The notes: generated by a model not told the origin, from the sequence alone. A stretch of DNA of 64,000 bases from Schizophyllum amplum (GCA_007026445.1 VDMD01000052.1:62001-126000), one strand, 5' to 3'; numbered from the stretch's first letter, positions 1 to 11,480 are shown. Translations and numbers: made by a program.

Positions 1-2421
1 GATGCCCGCGACTTATGCTCGTTCTGGGGAAAACTCGGATACGGCTCAATCTCTGTCGCAGCCAGGCTCGGCTCTTCGCAAGGGTTTTCAGTCGAGCATC
101 GTCGAGGACGTTGGCATCCGGTATGTCCGGGATTCAGGCGTCTGCGAGACGACTCCCGGTGTGGGGCAGGTGCGCTTCATTGGCAGAATAATGTAAGTAC
201 AAAAATGGCTGACCTTGCGCAGATGTCAGGATATATAGACATCGGTACGAACATGTCGATGGTGCGTCGTGGCACCTTGTATACACTGCAAATGGCGATT
301 TTAACTTGCACGAAGTGGTTCTGGTTCTTCGAGTCGCGCGACTCGCCCGAGACCGCTCCTTTCACCTTGTGGTCAGTCTAATTCGGCCTGTCGCATGTCA
401 GTCGCTGGAATTAGAACAGGTTGAATGGCGGACCGGGATGCTCGTCCATGATCGGTCTGTTCCAAGGTGCGTGCAATATTCACGTGGAGCAGGACTCCTC
501 TAACTCACCTTCTGCCTTCCAGAGAATGGGCCGTGCCTTGTCAATGAAGATGGCAATAGCACGTACATCAATCCGTATAGGTGAGTATATTCACTGTGCC
601 ATCCAAAGCTCAGTGGCTGACGCTTGGCGTAGCTGGAACAACATCAGCAACGGTATGATTAACTATGCATGTTCCTACGCCCATTATTTCTCAAACGTCT
701 GAGCAGTGATTTATATCGACCAGCCAGTAGGTCCGATGTCCTTCGTCTTCCGTGTTGTGCTAAAGATCAGATTCTAGATCGGCACAGGCTTCTCCTACGG
801 TTCCACAGATGCTGTCAACAGCACCTTCAGCGCGGCACCCTTCTTCTGGAAGGCATTCCAGGTCCTCTTCGAAAGCGAAGAGTTCTCCAAGTTTGAGAGT
901 CGGGAGTAAGCTGCGTCAGGCAATTGTTCAGGGAAATCATTGACTAATCTTGCTCTAGGTTTATATTCGCCACCGAGTCATACGGCGGTCACTATGGCCC
1001 GGCATTCGTCTCGTACTTTGACGAACAGAACGCGCTCATCGCGAGCGGCGAGTTGACCGCGGAGCCCGTCAGCGTGACCGCGCTGATGATCAACAAGTAT
1101 GCATGCCTCCTCGCAACCGTCCACATACAAAGTCTAACACCACCGTTACAGTGGCTGGTACGACCCGCTCATCCAGAACAAGGCCTATGTCGACTTTGCC
1201 ACGAATGCGCCCGGGTATGGCCCACTGCAGACTCCGGATGTCCTGAGCAAGCTCAACGAGTCGTACTACGCGACGGGTGGGTGCCGCGATCAGGAGCTTG
1301 CGTGCTATGCTGCCAGCGAGGAGGAGGCGAATGAGGTGTGCGGGACTGCGGACGATTACTGCGTGAGTGATGGGGGTCCACTTCGCTCAGGAAGCAAAAC
1401 ACTCACCACGATCCAGATCGAGAATGTCTTCGTACCTGCGGTCGGCAACCTCAGCTCCTACGACTTGCGTCAAAACGCGTCGTCGGATAACGTGTTTCCG
1501 CCAGAGTACTACGCAGATTATCTGAGCCAGTAAGCGTCCTTCATTTGTGGCGCCAAAAAGCCCCGATAGATGATTCGTGGCACCTTTTCCGTGCACTCAT
1601 CTTCTTCATCTTCTGTTCCATCGTCCATCTTTCTCCTTACTTCCATCTGCGCTACGTGCCATGCTGACTGTACACTTAGAGACCACATCCTTGACGCCAT
1701 CGGCGCTGAATCCGCTTTTGTGGAATGCTCGGACCCCGTGTACTACGAGTTCGTGGAGACGGGCGACGTAAGTGGTTGCGGCAGGCATGTTATCCTAAGC
1801 GCTGACAAACGCTCGCGCAGGACGCACGCACGTTGCTCCCTTCTCTGGCCCAGCTCGCAGACTCGGGCATGCGGATGCTGATTTGGGTGCGTTGACCGTT
1901 TTCTCCGATTCAGTCCGTGCTGACCGCGGGCATCCAGGCTGGCGACACAGACATCAAGTGCGTGTTTAGCAGAAGAGGCGCGCGTATACACCGACTGACT
2001 GACTCCGCAGTTGCAACTGGCTTGGCGGCCACGACTCAGTTCTAGGTATGGCCTCGCAGGCTGTTCGCATGCGCTTTAAGACTGACGTGCTTTAGCGATG
2101 AATTGGCAAGGCGCGTCGGCGCTGAAGGAGGCGCCATTCGTAAACGTAACGATCGGCGGTCGGGACGCAGCCGCGGTGCAGAACGTCGGGAACTTCTCGT
2201 TCGCGTGAGTAATTTGTCCATATTTCCCTCTTGCAAAGTGTGGTAAAACAAATTCCAGGCGCGTCTATGAGGCCGGTCACGAAGTGGTGAGCTCCTAATA
2301 GGCTATGTTCGTGGCAAGCAAGGCCATTCTAATGATGTTTTATCAGCCCGCTTTCCAGCCGGAGGTCGCGTTTGAGATATTCAAACAGGTGGTGCAAGGA
2401 GAGCAATTGCATTCGGTTTAA
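1..2421 (+). CDS. Serine carboxypeptidase, family S10 (5' partial, 18 exons)
   Basis: Serine-type carboxypeptidase removing C-terminal residues from peptides, usually vacuolar or secreted. I spliced it by hand as 1-169, 223-261, 316-371, 420-466, 523-580, 633-652, 707-726, 778-905, 959-1096, 1152-1362, 1417-1529, 1680-1767, 1821-1886, 1938-1957, 2011-2045, 2096-2204, 2259-2286, 2347-2421. Reading from base 2, this gives 473 codons with one terminal stop. Family signatures appear in order: VCETTPG, WLNGGPGCSS (oxyanion region), ENGPC, IDQPIGTGFSY, ESYGG with the nucleophile Ser at 979-981, INNGWYDP, AGDTDINCNW with the catalytic Asp at 1950-1952, and AGHEVP with the catalytic His at 2278-2280. 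All triad residues are intact. The signal peptide and propeptide are not visible because the gene starts left of the window, or one more 5' exon is unrecognised. It converges on the reductase, 166 bp away. Confidence 0.93.
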
Positions 2422-2587
2422 GCAATCGGTGCATAGCGTCCTATCTTTCTTCGACGCGCCGCTGCGCTGCAAGTTTCCTCACACATCGCAGACGCCCTTG
2501 GGCGTGCGAGGTTGACGAGGTTAATACGACGTATGACTATATGGTTCATCGGCTTCTCAGTCTTGTATATCTGCAGTTGCATGAATA
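2422..2587. other. Convergent intergenic gap
   Basis: Short 3'-3' gap between the carboxypeptidase stop and the reductase stop. It must hold both polyadenylation regions. I see no further gene in it. Confidence 0.6.
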
Positions 2588-4381
2588 TTAGGAATGACCA
2601 AGGACTGGCTGCGTGATATAGGGCTCCTCCAAGGCCTTCATATCCTCCTCCGTTAGCTTAATGTCGACAGCACCTGTGCGCTCATAGTCAAACACGAGCC
2701 CGCGATACTCAACGCAGCTCAACTACGCACCGACCAAGTCGTACAAGTTGTCCAGCGATGTCGTACCGACGATAGGTGCACTCACACCTACGGCATAAAC
2801 CCTCAGCACGAAGTGACAAAACGCGCGGAAAATTGAGCGACGGAGGAAACCACGTACCCGGTCGCGCCATGATCCACGCAAGGGACAACTGCGCCATGCT
2901 ACAGCCTTTCTGCTTTGCAAGCTCCTCGACCCGGTTCACAACGGCCTCCGTACTCTCCTTTGCCTTGCTGTATAAGTTGACGACCGTATCCGATTCTGTG
3001 CGCTTCGTCTGCTGCGCCAGCGGACGCGTCAGATTCCCGCGCGCCAGCGGAGACCAGGGGATCGCGCCGACGCCGAATTGCTGCAGTGTACTAATCAGCC
3101 TGTGGTCTGGGGGATATCGTGCGCACTTCCGCGGCGAACTCACCTGCAACATCGGGAACATCTCGCGTTCCTCTTCACGGTAGGCAAGGTTGTAGTGGTT
3201 CTGCATCGAGATGAACGGAGTGAGCTTGTTCTGAATCGCGTAGTCTGCAAACATGATGATTAACGAGATCCTTGTATCCTGTCGCACTCGGACTACGTAC
3301 TCTGCATGGCGCTGACTGCATGAGAGCAATGTCAGCTAATCAGTTTCCAATGAGGGACAGATCACAAACACTGATACGCCCAGCATGAAGACATGCCGAT
3401 ATAGCGGACGTAGCCTGCCTTTACGACGTCGTGCAAGGCTTGCATCTGCACGACAAAGGGCATTATAAAGTTAGCGGCCGGCAACTGATTGGGTAACCCA
3501 ACTCACCGTCTCCTCAATGGGCGTCTCCTTATCGAACCGATGACCTGGGATTCTTGCAGTCAACACTTGAACCAGCCGCAGGCTTGCAAGTAACCAACAT
3601 TGAAGGACATCGATGTAGTCCAGCTGCAAACGCTCCAAGCTGTGCTTTACTGAGTCGAATATGTGCTGACATCGCGTGAGTGAGAGTCTTAAGCTAGAGA
3701 ACGCCGAGCCTACCTTGCGGCTCAGGCCGTGCTGATTGACGTAGCCCAAGGTATCGGAGTTCACACCATGAGTGAGGTACTGACCAACCTCGCGCTTCAC
3801 CTCGAACATGACCTGATGTTTGCCAGTCAGATGAGCATCTGAACGCCGAGAGCAACTGCCGCCTAAACAAACCTTCGTCATCACAACGACCTCATCGCGC
3901 GGAATATTGTGCTGCTTCAGTGCCTTCCCAAGGATGATTTCCGACACGCCGTTGCTGTACACCTACATGACTTGCGGCGTCAAAGATATTCTTGGCATCG
4001 AGGACGAGGCGTACTCACGTTGGCGGTGTCGAAGGTATTGATCCCAACATCGTACGCGGCCTTAATATGCTTGATGCCCTCCTCCTCAGGTAGAACCCAG
4101 GCCCTCCACTCTGCCAATCATCGTAGGTAGGCCGGGTCACGAGGCGAGATGATTAGATTATAGAATCAAGAGAATGCAAGATCGTGAGTTAAAACGTCCA
4201 GTCACGAAAAAGCACGCGAAATACGCACCGGGAGACCCATACGACATGCATCCAAGGATGATCTTGGAGACCTTTAGGCCCGAGTTGCCCAGACGCACTA
4301 GGACCTGGAATTAGACAACTGAACATCTCTTGCACCTCGATCGACATATATACCGTACGGAACTTTCTTTGGGTACGACAT
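2588..4381 (-). CDS. Aldo/keto reductase (13 exons, 346 aa)
   Basis: NAD(P)H-dependent oxidoreductase of the aldo/keto reductase superfamily, reducing carbonyl compounds in the cytosol; the substrate is not predictable. Exons, 5' to 3' on the minus strand: 4381-4354, 4297-4229, 4110-4019, 3962-3873, 3812-3714, 3665-3599, 3544-3507, 3445-3370, 3315-3301, 3244-3144, 3080-2858, 2787-2731, 2673-2588. They sum to 1,041 nt with all phases closing. Signatures: VRLGNSGLKVS near the N-terminus, FDTANVYSNG with catalytic Asp and Tyr, VVMTK with the Lys, LQCHRFD with the His, SMQN, PWSPLARG and GVSAPIVGTTS for cofactor binding, and a C-terminus with EEPYITQPVLGH. The length fits the family (about 320-350 aa). 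It resembles the fungal reductases often annotated as aryl-alcohol dehydrogenase- or YakC-like. The start is the first ATG, and it leads directly into the conserved N-terminal strand. Confidence 0.93.
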
Positions 4382-4455
4382 GACGCTGATGCAGAACCTA
4401 CGAAGACAATAGCAAGGGGAGGGAAAGACGACTCGCCGCGTCAGACGCCTCCTTA

Positions 4456-4461
4456 CTTATA
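4456..4461 (-). promoter_or_regulatory. Probable TATA box of the aldo/keto reductase
   Basis: On the minus strand the sequence reads TATAAG about 75 bp upstream of the reductase ATG at 4381. The position is typical for a fungal TATA element. It rests on match and position only. Confidence 0.45.
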
Positions 4462-4464
4462 GGG

Positions 4465-4531
4465 GCATCCGCTTCGAACATCTTTGTGAACGGTTCCCAT
4501 CCGCATCCGATTCGGACATCCTTGTGAACGG
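4465..4531. repeat. 29-bp direct repeat upstream of the reductase
   Basis: Two copies (4465-4493 and 4503-4531) share the core GCATCCG-TTCG-ACATC-TTGTGAACGG with three mismatches. They lie just upstream of the likely TATA box and could be a duplicated regulator site. This repeat is outside the large tandem array. Confidence 0.6.
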
Positions 4532-4874
4532 CAGACTCGGCCGGCTCCCATCCGCGCGGAGAACACGGCCCTTAAGACTCAAAACCAAGCCTCAGAGCAA
4601 AGCGTCTGTAGCATTTGTTCCGTATATCGCTCCAACCTAACCAACGAAAAGTTAGCAAGGTGCATGACGAACGAAAAGGAAGAACAAGGGTCACCTTTTG
4701 GGCAATTTGATCTGACACTGTCCAGAGTCAGTAAGATTCCCGAGCAATCCACGTACGTACTTTGTTCTGCTGGGTCGTGCGGTATGAGGAGACTCGACAG
4801 CACAGACATGAATAATGGCATGACATCAAAGCAAGAGGAAAGAATATGATGAACCGTCCAGAGATGCGGAATAT
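4532..4874. other. Single-copy gap between the reductase promoter and the tandem array
   Basis: I find no gene here. Short open frames exist on both strands but lack family signals. Homology to the repeated unit starts gradually at about 4840-4875, where the sequence before the GH5 stop codon begins to match the other copies. Confidence 0.5.
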
Positions 4875-4899
4875 ACATATGCAAAGTCAAACGTCCACC

Positions 4900-7700
4900 T
4901 CACATCACCGTACAGTCACTCATGGGACACCACCACGAGGGACCCGCCTGCCCCGACATCTCCGCCGTCTTAATAGGTCCTCCCTTCCGTCGCACCTCGA
5001 TCCATACCTCCTTCTCGCCCTTGTCCTCTGCTCCCTCGTCGTCTGGTGCATCATACCACCAGCGTAGCGTCTGCCCCTCCACCGACCACCGCCCTTCGCT
5101 GACCACAACGTCGACGTCCACGAGACCGTCCTCCGACAGCAGCGCAGTCAGCTCAGTGCCCGTGAGCGAACTTCGAGAACTGCGCTTCGACAACGAGGGC
5201 GTCGACTGCTTGCTCGGTTGCAAGTCGATGGCGGCCGAGGGCGCCAGCTCCGGCAGCGTCGGCGCGACAGTGGAAATCGCCGACTGAGGCTCGCTGTCCT
5301 GCGCACCCTCCCCCTGCGCGCCCGTCTCCTCCCCCTGCGTACTCGCACTCCCCGCCTTTGCCATTTGCCCATGCCCGATGACCGTCGACGCATTCCGCGA
5401 GTCCGCCGGATACCCGCCCGACGCCGCCTCCACCCACCGCTGCGCCGCATAGTGCACAAGCGGAAGGTAGATCTCCGTCGCCACATCCTCCTGCGTCGGC
5501 CGATCCTCCGCTCGCACGCTGACCACCACCTTCAGCTCCGCCTTCCCGATGTCAAAGTCGATGCTCGTCGCCCGACCAACGACCTTCTCCGGGTACGGCC
5601 GCGCGAACGCTCGTACCGCGCGCGCGCCGTCGGTGAGGAAGGTATACGCATTCGCCCGCCACGCGGCTGCTGACGCGCGCGCGTCCGCACCCGCGCCCAG
5701 CGTCGCCAGCGTCATGCTGGACGCCGCGCGTGGCGCTAGCGGACGAGGAAGAGACTCGCCCGACGGGCCCACTATCTTCCCGTACCCCGTCCCGTTATCC
5801 GCGCCCTTCAGGTCGTCCTCGCTCCACAGGCTGAGGTCCTCCATGTTCCATCCGTCGCCCCAGTCGTGGCACGCGTCCGCGCAGTAGGTCCAGATGGTGT
5901 AGTTGAGGCCGTTCGGGCCGTCCGCGGCGTTCATGCTCGCATCCAGCGCGCGCTCCTGCCGCGAGTAGTCGCCCTTGTACTTCCCGCCGTCTGTCCAGCC
6001 GTACGCGCGCTTACCGTCCATGTCGAACGGTGTTCCGATCTCGCCAATGAGCGTCGGATACGCGTCGCCGATGATCTTCGCGTCCTCCTTGAGCATCCCA
6101 AGCTGCTCGCGAAGAGACTTGCGGATCGCGCCTTCGCCAATCTTCACAGCTTGTAGCATGTTGGAGTACTTGCCGCGTAGCAGGCCGAGCGCGTCCGCGT
6201 TGAACCAATTCCAGTGCCGCGTCACCAGCGTCAAGCCGTCGTAGTAGTGCCCGGAGTATGCGGCGCGCCCCTTGAGGTCAGCTTCCTCCACTTCAGGTGG
6301 TTCTGCGAAAACCGGCGGCTGAACGAACAGAATGGCCTCGGGGTGCGCTTGTCGTATGCGCTGCGCGAATGTGCGAAAGTGCGGTCGCCAGTAGTCGGCC
6401 ACGAACTCGACGGCTTCGCCAGTGCCCGGCACGGCCGCGAAGTAGTCTGGCCGCAGCATGAACCCGCTCTCTACGTCCCAGACACCGTGCTGCGCCCAGG
6501 GGCACATCCCGAGTGCCCAGCCCGGATCGCGCCGCCAGCCCCAACGAGGATGTACACCGTCAGGCTCTGTCGAGGGGTCCGCCCACAGCACCGTGCCCTT
6601 GGGGTCGACGGTGACGGTGCCGTCCTTGCTTGGTCCAAAGGTGCCAAAGGTCCAGTGCTCGACGGTCTGCGGCTGACCCATGCCGAGGCGCATGCTCTGC
6701 GCGGGTGTTGGGTACGTGCCCTTCTTGAACGTGGATCCCTGCTTGTCGGGGTTGGCGTTGAGGTCCGCCCAGCCGCAGAGGCCCTCGAACGGCTCGTTCA
6801 TACTGTCCCAACCGATGATGCACTCGTCCGCGAGGTCTCCGGCTTCCCTGATGCGATCGGCCAGCGCACCCATCGCGGCGATATAGTGCGACTGCAGCCA
6901 GTCCTGGATGTTCTGTCCGTCGATGATGCACCGCGGTGCAAAGTCGCGGCCGGCAAAGAAGAGGGTGAAGACAGTCTGAGAGAATAATTTGCCGTAGTTG
7001 GTGGACCAGATCATGGCGGGGAGGGATGCGGGGTCGGCGGCGGCGGGGTCAGGATACTGGGCGTGAACGATGGCAGCCTGGGTAGCGTGTATAGCTTGCG
7101 GGTTGACGCCGATAGCGGGTAATGTCCAATAGGGGGCGCCTGAGCCGCCAGAGAAGCGGGACCACTGGTTGCTCTAGTAAGTACACATGCCGTAGGAGCA
7201 CACGACTGCGACGCACCGCATCCTGGTGCGGGTCCATGAAGATCTTGAATCCATGCTCCTTGCACTTGCGCAGCACACGGATAGTGTAGTCCAAGAACTC
7301 CTCGTCGTACTTCCCGCTACGAGCATCATGAGCATTCACGTTCGCACAATGGCGTGAAGACTCACGGTCCTTCATGCTCGATTGCCTCCCACGTCACCGG
7401 GAAGCGCAGCATGTTGAATCCCCACCCCCTTAACCTCGCGAGGTGCACGTCGGCGCTTCGATCGTCGATGTTGAGCGGTCTGCCGACGAAGCTCAAGCCG
7501 CCACGCTCGCCGGCCTCCCAGAAGTCGTCGAGGATGTATGATGGCTGGGCGAGTGGTGCTTTGGAGGAGCCAGAGAGGTTGACGCCGCGTAGAAGTAGCG
7601 TACGACCATGCCCATCAGCGAACGAGGCATCAACGGTGTGAATGAGGTGCGGCGGGGCGGGTGCGCCAGTGGCGGGTGATATTGTCGGGATGCGGGGCAT
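4900..7700 (-). CDS. GH5 (subfamily 12-type) sterylglucosidase/glucosylceramidase-like enzyme, copy 1 (899 aa)
   Basis: Retaining beta-glucosidase of glycoside hydrolase family 5, of the endoglycoceramidase-related fungal group that cleaves glucose from steryl glucosides or glucosylceramide. Exons 7700-7366, 7316-7217, 7164-4900, with introns of 49 and 52 bp. Seen: [10 protein letters not shown] early in the TIM barrel, [22 protein letters not shown] with the acid/base Glu near residue 269, and [13 protein letters not shown] with the nucleophile near 520. A Ser/Thr-rich stretch (about 720-790) precedes a C-terminal beta-type segment ending CTVM. There is no signal peptide or membrane segment, so it is probably intracellular. 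The start at 7700 is the first ATG that is in frame in all copies. This copy carries a six-codon longer acidic C-terminal loop (DDEGAEDKG), shared with copy 3. Sterylglucosidase is an inference from architecture; glucosylceramidase is the alternative. Confidence 0.9.
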
Positions 7701-7862
7701 GAAGGGCGTTGCGGTCGCGGTCGTCGCGAGGCGGGTGCCTGTCGCTCGTAAGTCGTTGTCGGTAACGGTGAGCGTGCGCCACTGCGATAAACGTGATCGA
7801 GGGGCGTATGGGTGTACATGACTGGCGTCGTCGCTGCTCGCTTCAAGCCGAGCGCTGAGCGC

Positions 7863-7890
7863 TGACGCCTGACGCCTGACGCCTGACGCC
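7863..7890. repeat. Heptanucleotide repeat (TGACGCC x4)
   Basis: Four perfect TGACGCC copies upstream of GH5 copy 1. The other units have a shorter, interrupted version (TGACGCCTGACGC, then GGACGCC), so this tract differs in length between units and is a useful unit marker. Confidence 0.8.
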
Positions 7891-8200
7891 ACGTGGGCGG
7901 GTCGGGCCATCCGAGCCGGCGGCAGTGGCGGGACGCGGTGGCGCGACGGAACAGTTTCGTCGGATGTTTGCACCTCTAGGGTGCTGGTAAATTCTTTTCC
8001 TTTTACGGCGAAATTGTGAGCAGCGACATGACAGACCTCTGTGCTCTCGAAAATGTCGGCTTCGCGCGCTCGCCCGTTTCGCGTCCTCGGATAATTTCCC
8101 CCACGCGCCGCCCCCGCCTCCGGCCCCCCTCCCGCTTCCTCTCCCCTCCGATACGCGCTCCCTCCCCTGCTATCGACGCGTCTCTCCCGTGGTAATATTT

Positions 8201-8212
8201 CTCGGCAATTGC
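8201..8212. promoter_or_regulatory. 12-bp palindrome upstream of GH5 copy 1
   Basis: CGGCAATTGCCG is a perfect palindrome about 500 bp upstream of the GH5 ATG. A CGG...CCG layout is the form bound by fungal zinc-cluster dimers, which is why I flag it. Binding is an inference. Confidence 0.35.
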
Positions 8213-8689
8213 CGGTGCCACCCTAAACTCGCGGGGGGAGGCTAATCATGTCGGGGAGCAGACTCTGAAAATTCAAGAGCTCAAAGTCTCGTTTCAGGCT
8301 ATTGTCAAGGCTCAAAACTGTCTATTGCACCAATCTACGCTACTCATCATATGTGGCAACTCGTACTCTACTCATTGAGGTTGCTGAAGCTGACGAGTCA
8401 AGACCAGCAGCAAGCACTTGCCAAACGAGCTTCACAGTCAATAAGCTCCCAAGCCAAACGACCTCAGGAAGCGCAGAAGGCAGTGTCAGAATTGACTCGA
8501 GAAAAAGGCAAAATAGCTGCGAGCGGTGCACAAATCGTCTACTGTGATGCCGAGCGTTGGCAACATCGAAAAGCTGGAGATACAGTCAGCGGGAACGGGC
8601 GTGAACCACAAGATATGTGACGTACCACAGAGCACTCGACGGCAAAGCTATGCTTAAGGCGCGAGGGCGCAGATCGTCTGTCGAGATTG

Positions 8690-9560
8690 CTGAATGCGCG
8701 TGGTCGTCGTGAGTCGTCGATTACGCGAGGACGTCGTGAGTTGCTAAAGGCGACGAAGGACCTCTCGAAGGGTTAGAATGCAATGAAGGCCCCGTTGACG
8801 GGTTTGATTGCGACGAAGGACACCACTGGGGGTAGAAGGCGGTATCGGGGTTGATGAAGGCGGGCCTGAGGGTAATAAAGGCGGGCTTGACGGTTTACAG
8901 GCGGTCTTGATGGATTAGAGGCGGTCTTGATGGATTAAAGGCGGTCTTGATGGTTTAAAGGCGACGAAGGACGTCTGACGGGTTTAAAGGCGAGGAACGA
9001 CGCCACTGGAGGTAGCAGGCGGTCGTGAGGTTCCCAAATGCGACCTTCAGGTTGCTGAACGCGACGAAGAGTTTGAGGGTGTTCCGAAAGTCGCTTGAAG
9101 CGTGTCCGTGGTGAGGGTTGCTGAATGCGACGGAGGACAACTGGCGGGTTTGAGGGTGTTCTTGAATTCGTTAGCGACGGTGCGGGTTGAGGTCGCCGAG
9201 GGAGAGTTTACGAACGCGCGAACAGAGTCAGCGAGCACGCTAAATAAGAGCCAACGAGCACGCAAATGAGCGTTCGCGAGCACGCAAATGAGCGTTCGCG
9301 AACACGCAAAGGAGCGTTCGCGAACACGCTGTAGAAGAGTCAACAAGCACGCTGTAGAAGCGTTGATGCGTCACTCACCTGAACCCGTGTCTTGAGGCCG
9401 ATTGACGTGTCCTCGAAGCCGCCAGACACGAATCTTGAGGTTGCTGAACGCGACAAAGGGCAGTCGTGGGCGCGTCTTGAGGTTGCTGAACGCGACGAGG
9501 ATCGCGTGGTCGAGAAGCGCGGATGGACGCTGAAAGCACGGGCCGATGTCAAAAGCGCCA
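8690..9560. repeat. Minisatellite-like spacer, unit 1
   Basis: Degenerate short tandem repeats. At 8880-8960 copies of AGGCGGTCTTGATGG recur every 20-22 bp. Variants of GAGGTTGCTGAACGCGACGA recur to about 9510. At 9236-9330 a 22-bp element with CGTTCGCGA-CACGCAAA repeats about four times. Frames through it give only SRSATS-type repeats, so I do not call a gene. Confidence 0.75.
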
Positions 9561-9649
9561 ATCGAGGAGAGCAGAGGGTGGAGGTGGCGGGTACGACGGC
9601 GAGAGGGAGATGTAGAGCATGGCGAAAGGGAGACGTATAGCGCGAGATG

Positions 9650-11480
9650 GAGTCAAGGAGGGAAAAGGTAAGAGCCAGGGTCCTCGGTGACCGGCCCATC
9701 GGAGTAGGAAAAACAAAATAAGTAACGTACAGCGCGCAAACAACAAACAAATCAGCCCCACCACGCCGATCACATTTTCGACCCTGTGCGGGGTAAGTAG
9801 GCATGCGGCGCCTAACGCGCCGCCAGCATGCCAGCTTCGAAGGGGGACAATTGAAGGGCGAGGGGACAAGCAACGATGTGCAGAATCCTCAACCATCGTT
9901 CGCCCTCAAACCCGCGTCAGGTCAGACGCAAAGTCGCCGGGGGCTTCAATAGAGTCGTATCGAAGGGAAATGGCCTAATGAGCAAGGGCGCTGTCGTGCG
10001 CCACACCGAGAAGCGCGCAGAGGCCAAGGTCCAATAGAGAATCCAAAGTCGCGGCAGACTCGGACCGAGCGGCCGATCGCACCTTGTCCTCATCCATCTT
10101 GTTCGGACGCGGCGAAGAAGAGAGAATGCGAATACCGGCAGCGCGCTGAGGAGCCCGTGAAGTACCCATCGGGAGGAAATTGTGCGGAGGGGACGAGGGA
10201 CGAAGGCGCGATGAGGGGGAGGTCGGTGTGATCGGAGAGAGGATGCGGGGAATCCAAGCAGGGACTGTCGCCAGGTGAGGGACTCGGGGGGCGTGAATGT
10301 AGAGGCGACGCCGAGTTGAACGCCAATATGCATAGAATGCACAGAATACGCGCGAATCGCTGGAATACTGCATTGCGTCGGCTCAAAGTCAGACGCGTTC
10401 AGCAGCGTTAAGCGCCGAGATGAAGGATCAACAGGTGCGTGCTCCCTGCAGCTTGTAACACCCCACATTGACCGCTCTCATCTCTAGGAGATTATGATAA
10501 CACCGAATGAACATTCTAGCACCCCAGAAATACCTTCCCCTCACGATCGGCGCTCTACGAGCTCGCGACCTTGGTCTTGTTCCTCTACGCTCCCCCACCC
10601 CGCCCCGCCCTCGCCCCCAATACATCTATAAGCGCCATAGTGATAGAACTACACCCTACGACATAGCTACTACGATTATCACAGTACCCGCACAAGGTGA
10701 ATGCACGCCTCATCCAATGTTCCACCTTCCCCGCGCCATATTGACACCGCCTAGCGTCAGCTCCACTCTCGGAGATCAACCTCCGAGGCCGGAAGTTTAG
10801 CCGGGGCGCGCGGCGTCAAGCGATAGCCCGTCGAATGAGCTGCTGTGCGGGCGAGCGCTGACGCGCTCATCGCGTATCCTGCCCAGTTCACCGCCAGACC
10901 ACGGGGAACGACCACAGCGTATAGCTCACACCCCCGGACCGATATCCGAGGACGCGCGAGCGAGGGGGACAGGCCCGCCTGCAGGCTGCCGTTTCCTTGA
11001 AGGCCTTCCAAATGGGGCCACTCGCGAGCCACGCGACGGTTCGACTTCAACGCGCCCCGTCTCCTAAAATTCCAGCCCTCCCTCTGCCCTCGATCACGCT
11101 TGGACACTGCCTCGACGATGTTTCAGTGCGTAATCTCGTCGTATTTGCGCAATTTTGGAGCTGATGCATGCAGGGAAGATGCGAAAAGGGCGCCGGGCGC
11201 ATTTGCGCGCCACCGAAAAACTTGGACTCCGACTCGCCGCCGCTCTCTGCAGCTCAGCGTGACACGTCACGCGTTACTTGCCTTCTGGACGTCCCCGCGA
11301 CGTCGTACTGCAGCAGTAGAGCGGGATGTGCGTTGCAGACGAGCAGGAGGGCTTGTACATGCCGTGCGCATCCCGGCCCCGAAACTTCCACCCAGAACCC
11401 GCGCGTACGTGAGTCCGATCACTGGGAGTGGAGCTGACGTACTGTCATTTGATATCAGAAGTTTCGGGGTGCAGCGCGCT
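9650..11480. other. Conserved spacer without a supportable gene, unit 1
   Basis: About 1.8 kb with few stop codons in several frames, caused by base composition. On the minus strand a frame at 9549-9896 carries one hydrophobic stretch, and on the plus strand an ATG frame of 97 codons lies at 10507-10800. Both persist in other units, but substitutions among units are mostly amino-acid changing, so I see no selection for a protein. A CCAAT and a TATA-like word stand at about 10618-10633. A conserved hairpin is listed separately. Confidence 0.4.
9800..9832. other. 33-bp imperfect inverted repeat (hairpin), unit 1
   Basis: GGCATGC then GGCGC, a five-base loop, GCGCC, a four-base bulge, then GCATGCC: a 12-bp stem. 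The same bases occur in all five units (21331, 32862, 44358, 55903) while flanking bases vary. The function is unknown; it could be an RNA stem, a protein site or a recombination point. Confidence 0.5.

Noticed and set aside
7362..7973. Longer N-terminus for GH5 copy 1 (in-frame extension of about 90 codons)
   Set aside because: The extension is open only in unit 1. In the other units the frame is different, so the ATG at 7700, shared by all copies, is the better start.
9236..9330. Regular short repeats that could suggest a CRISPR array
   Set aside because: The repeats abut with no unique spacers, and the genome is eukaryotic. They form a minisatellite.
9340..9896. Long minus-strand frames in the spacer with SRSATS repeats and one hydrophobic stretch
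   Set aside because: The protein repeats are translations of the minisatellite. Several overlapping frames are equally open, and length varies widely between units (115 to 226 codons).
10507..10800. 97-99 codon plus-strand ATG frame kept in all units
   Set aside because: Start, stop and a 6-bp in-frame change are suggestive, but nearly all substitutions between units alter the amino acid and a TATA-like word lies inside it. Not enough to call a gene.
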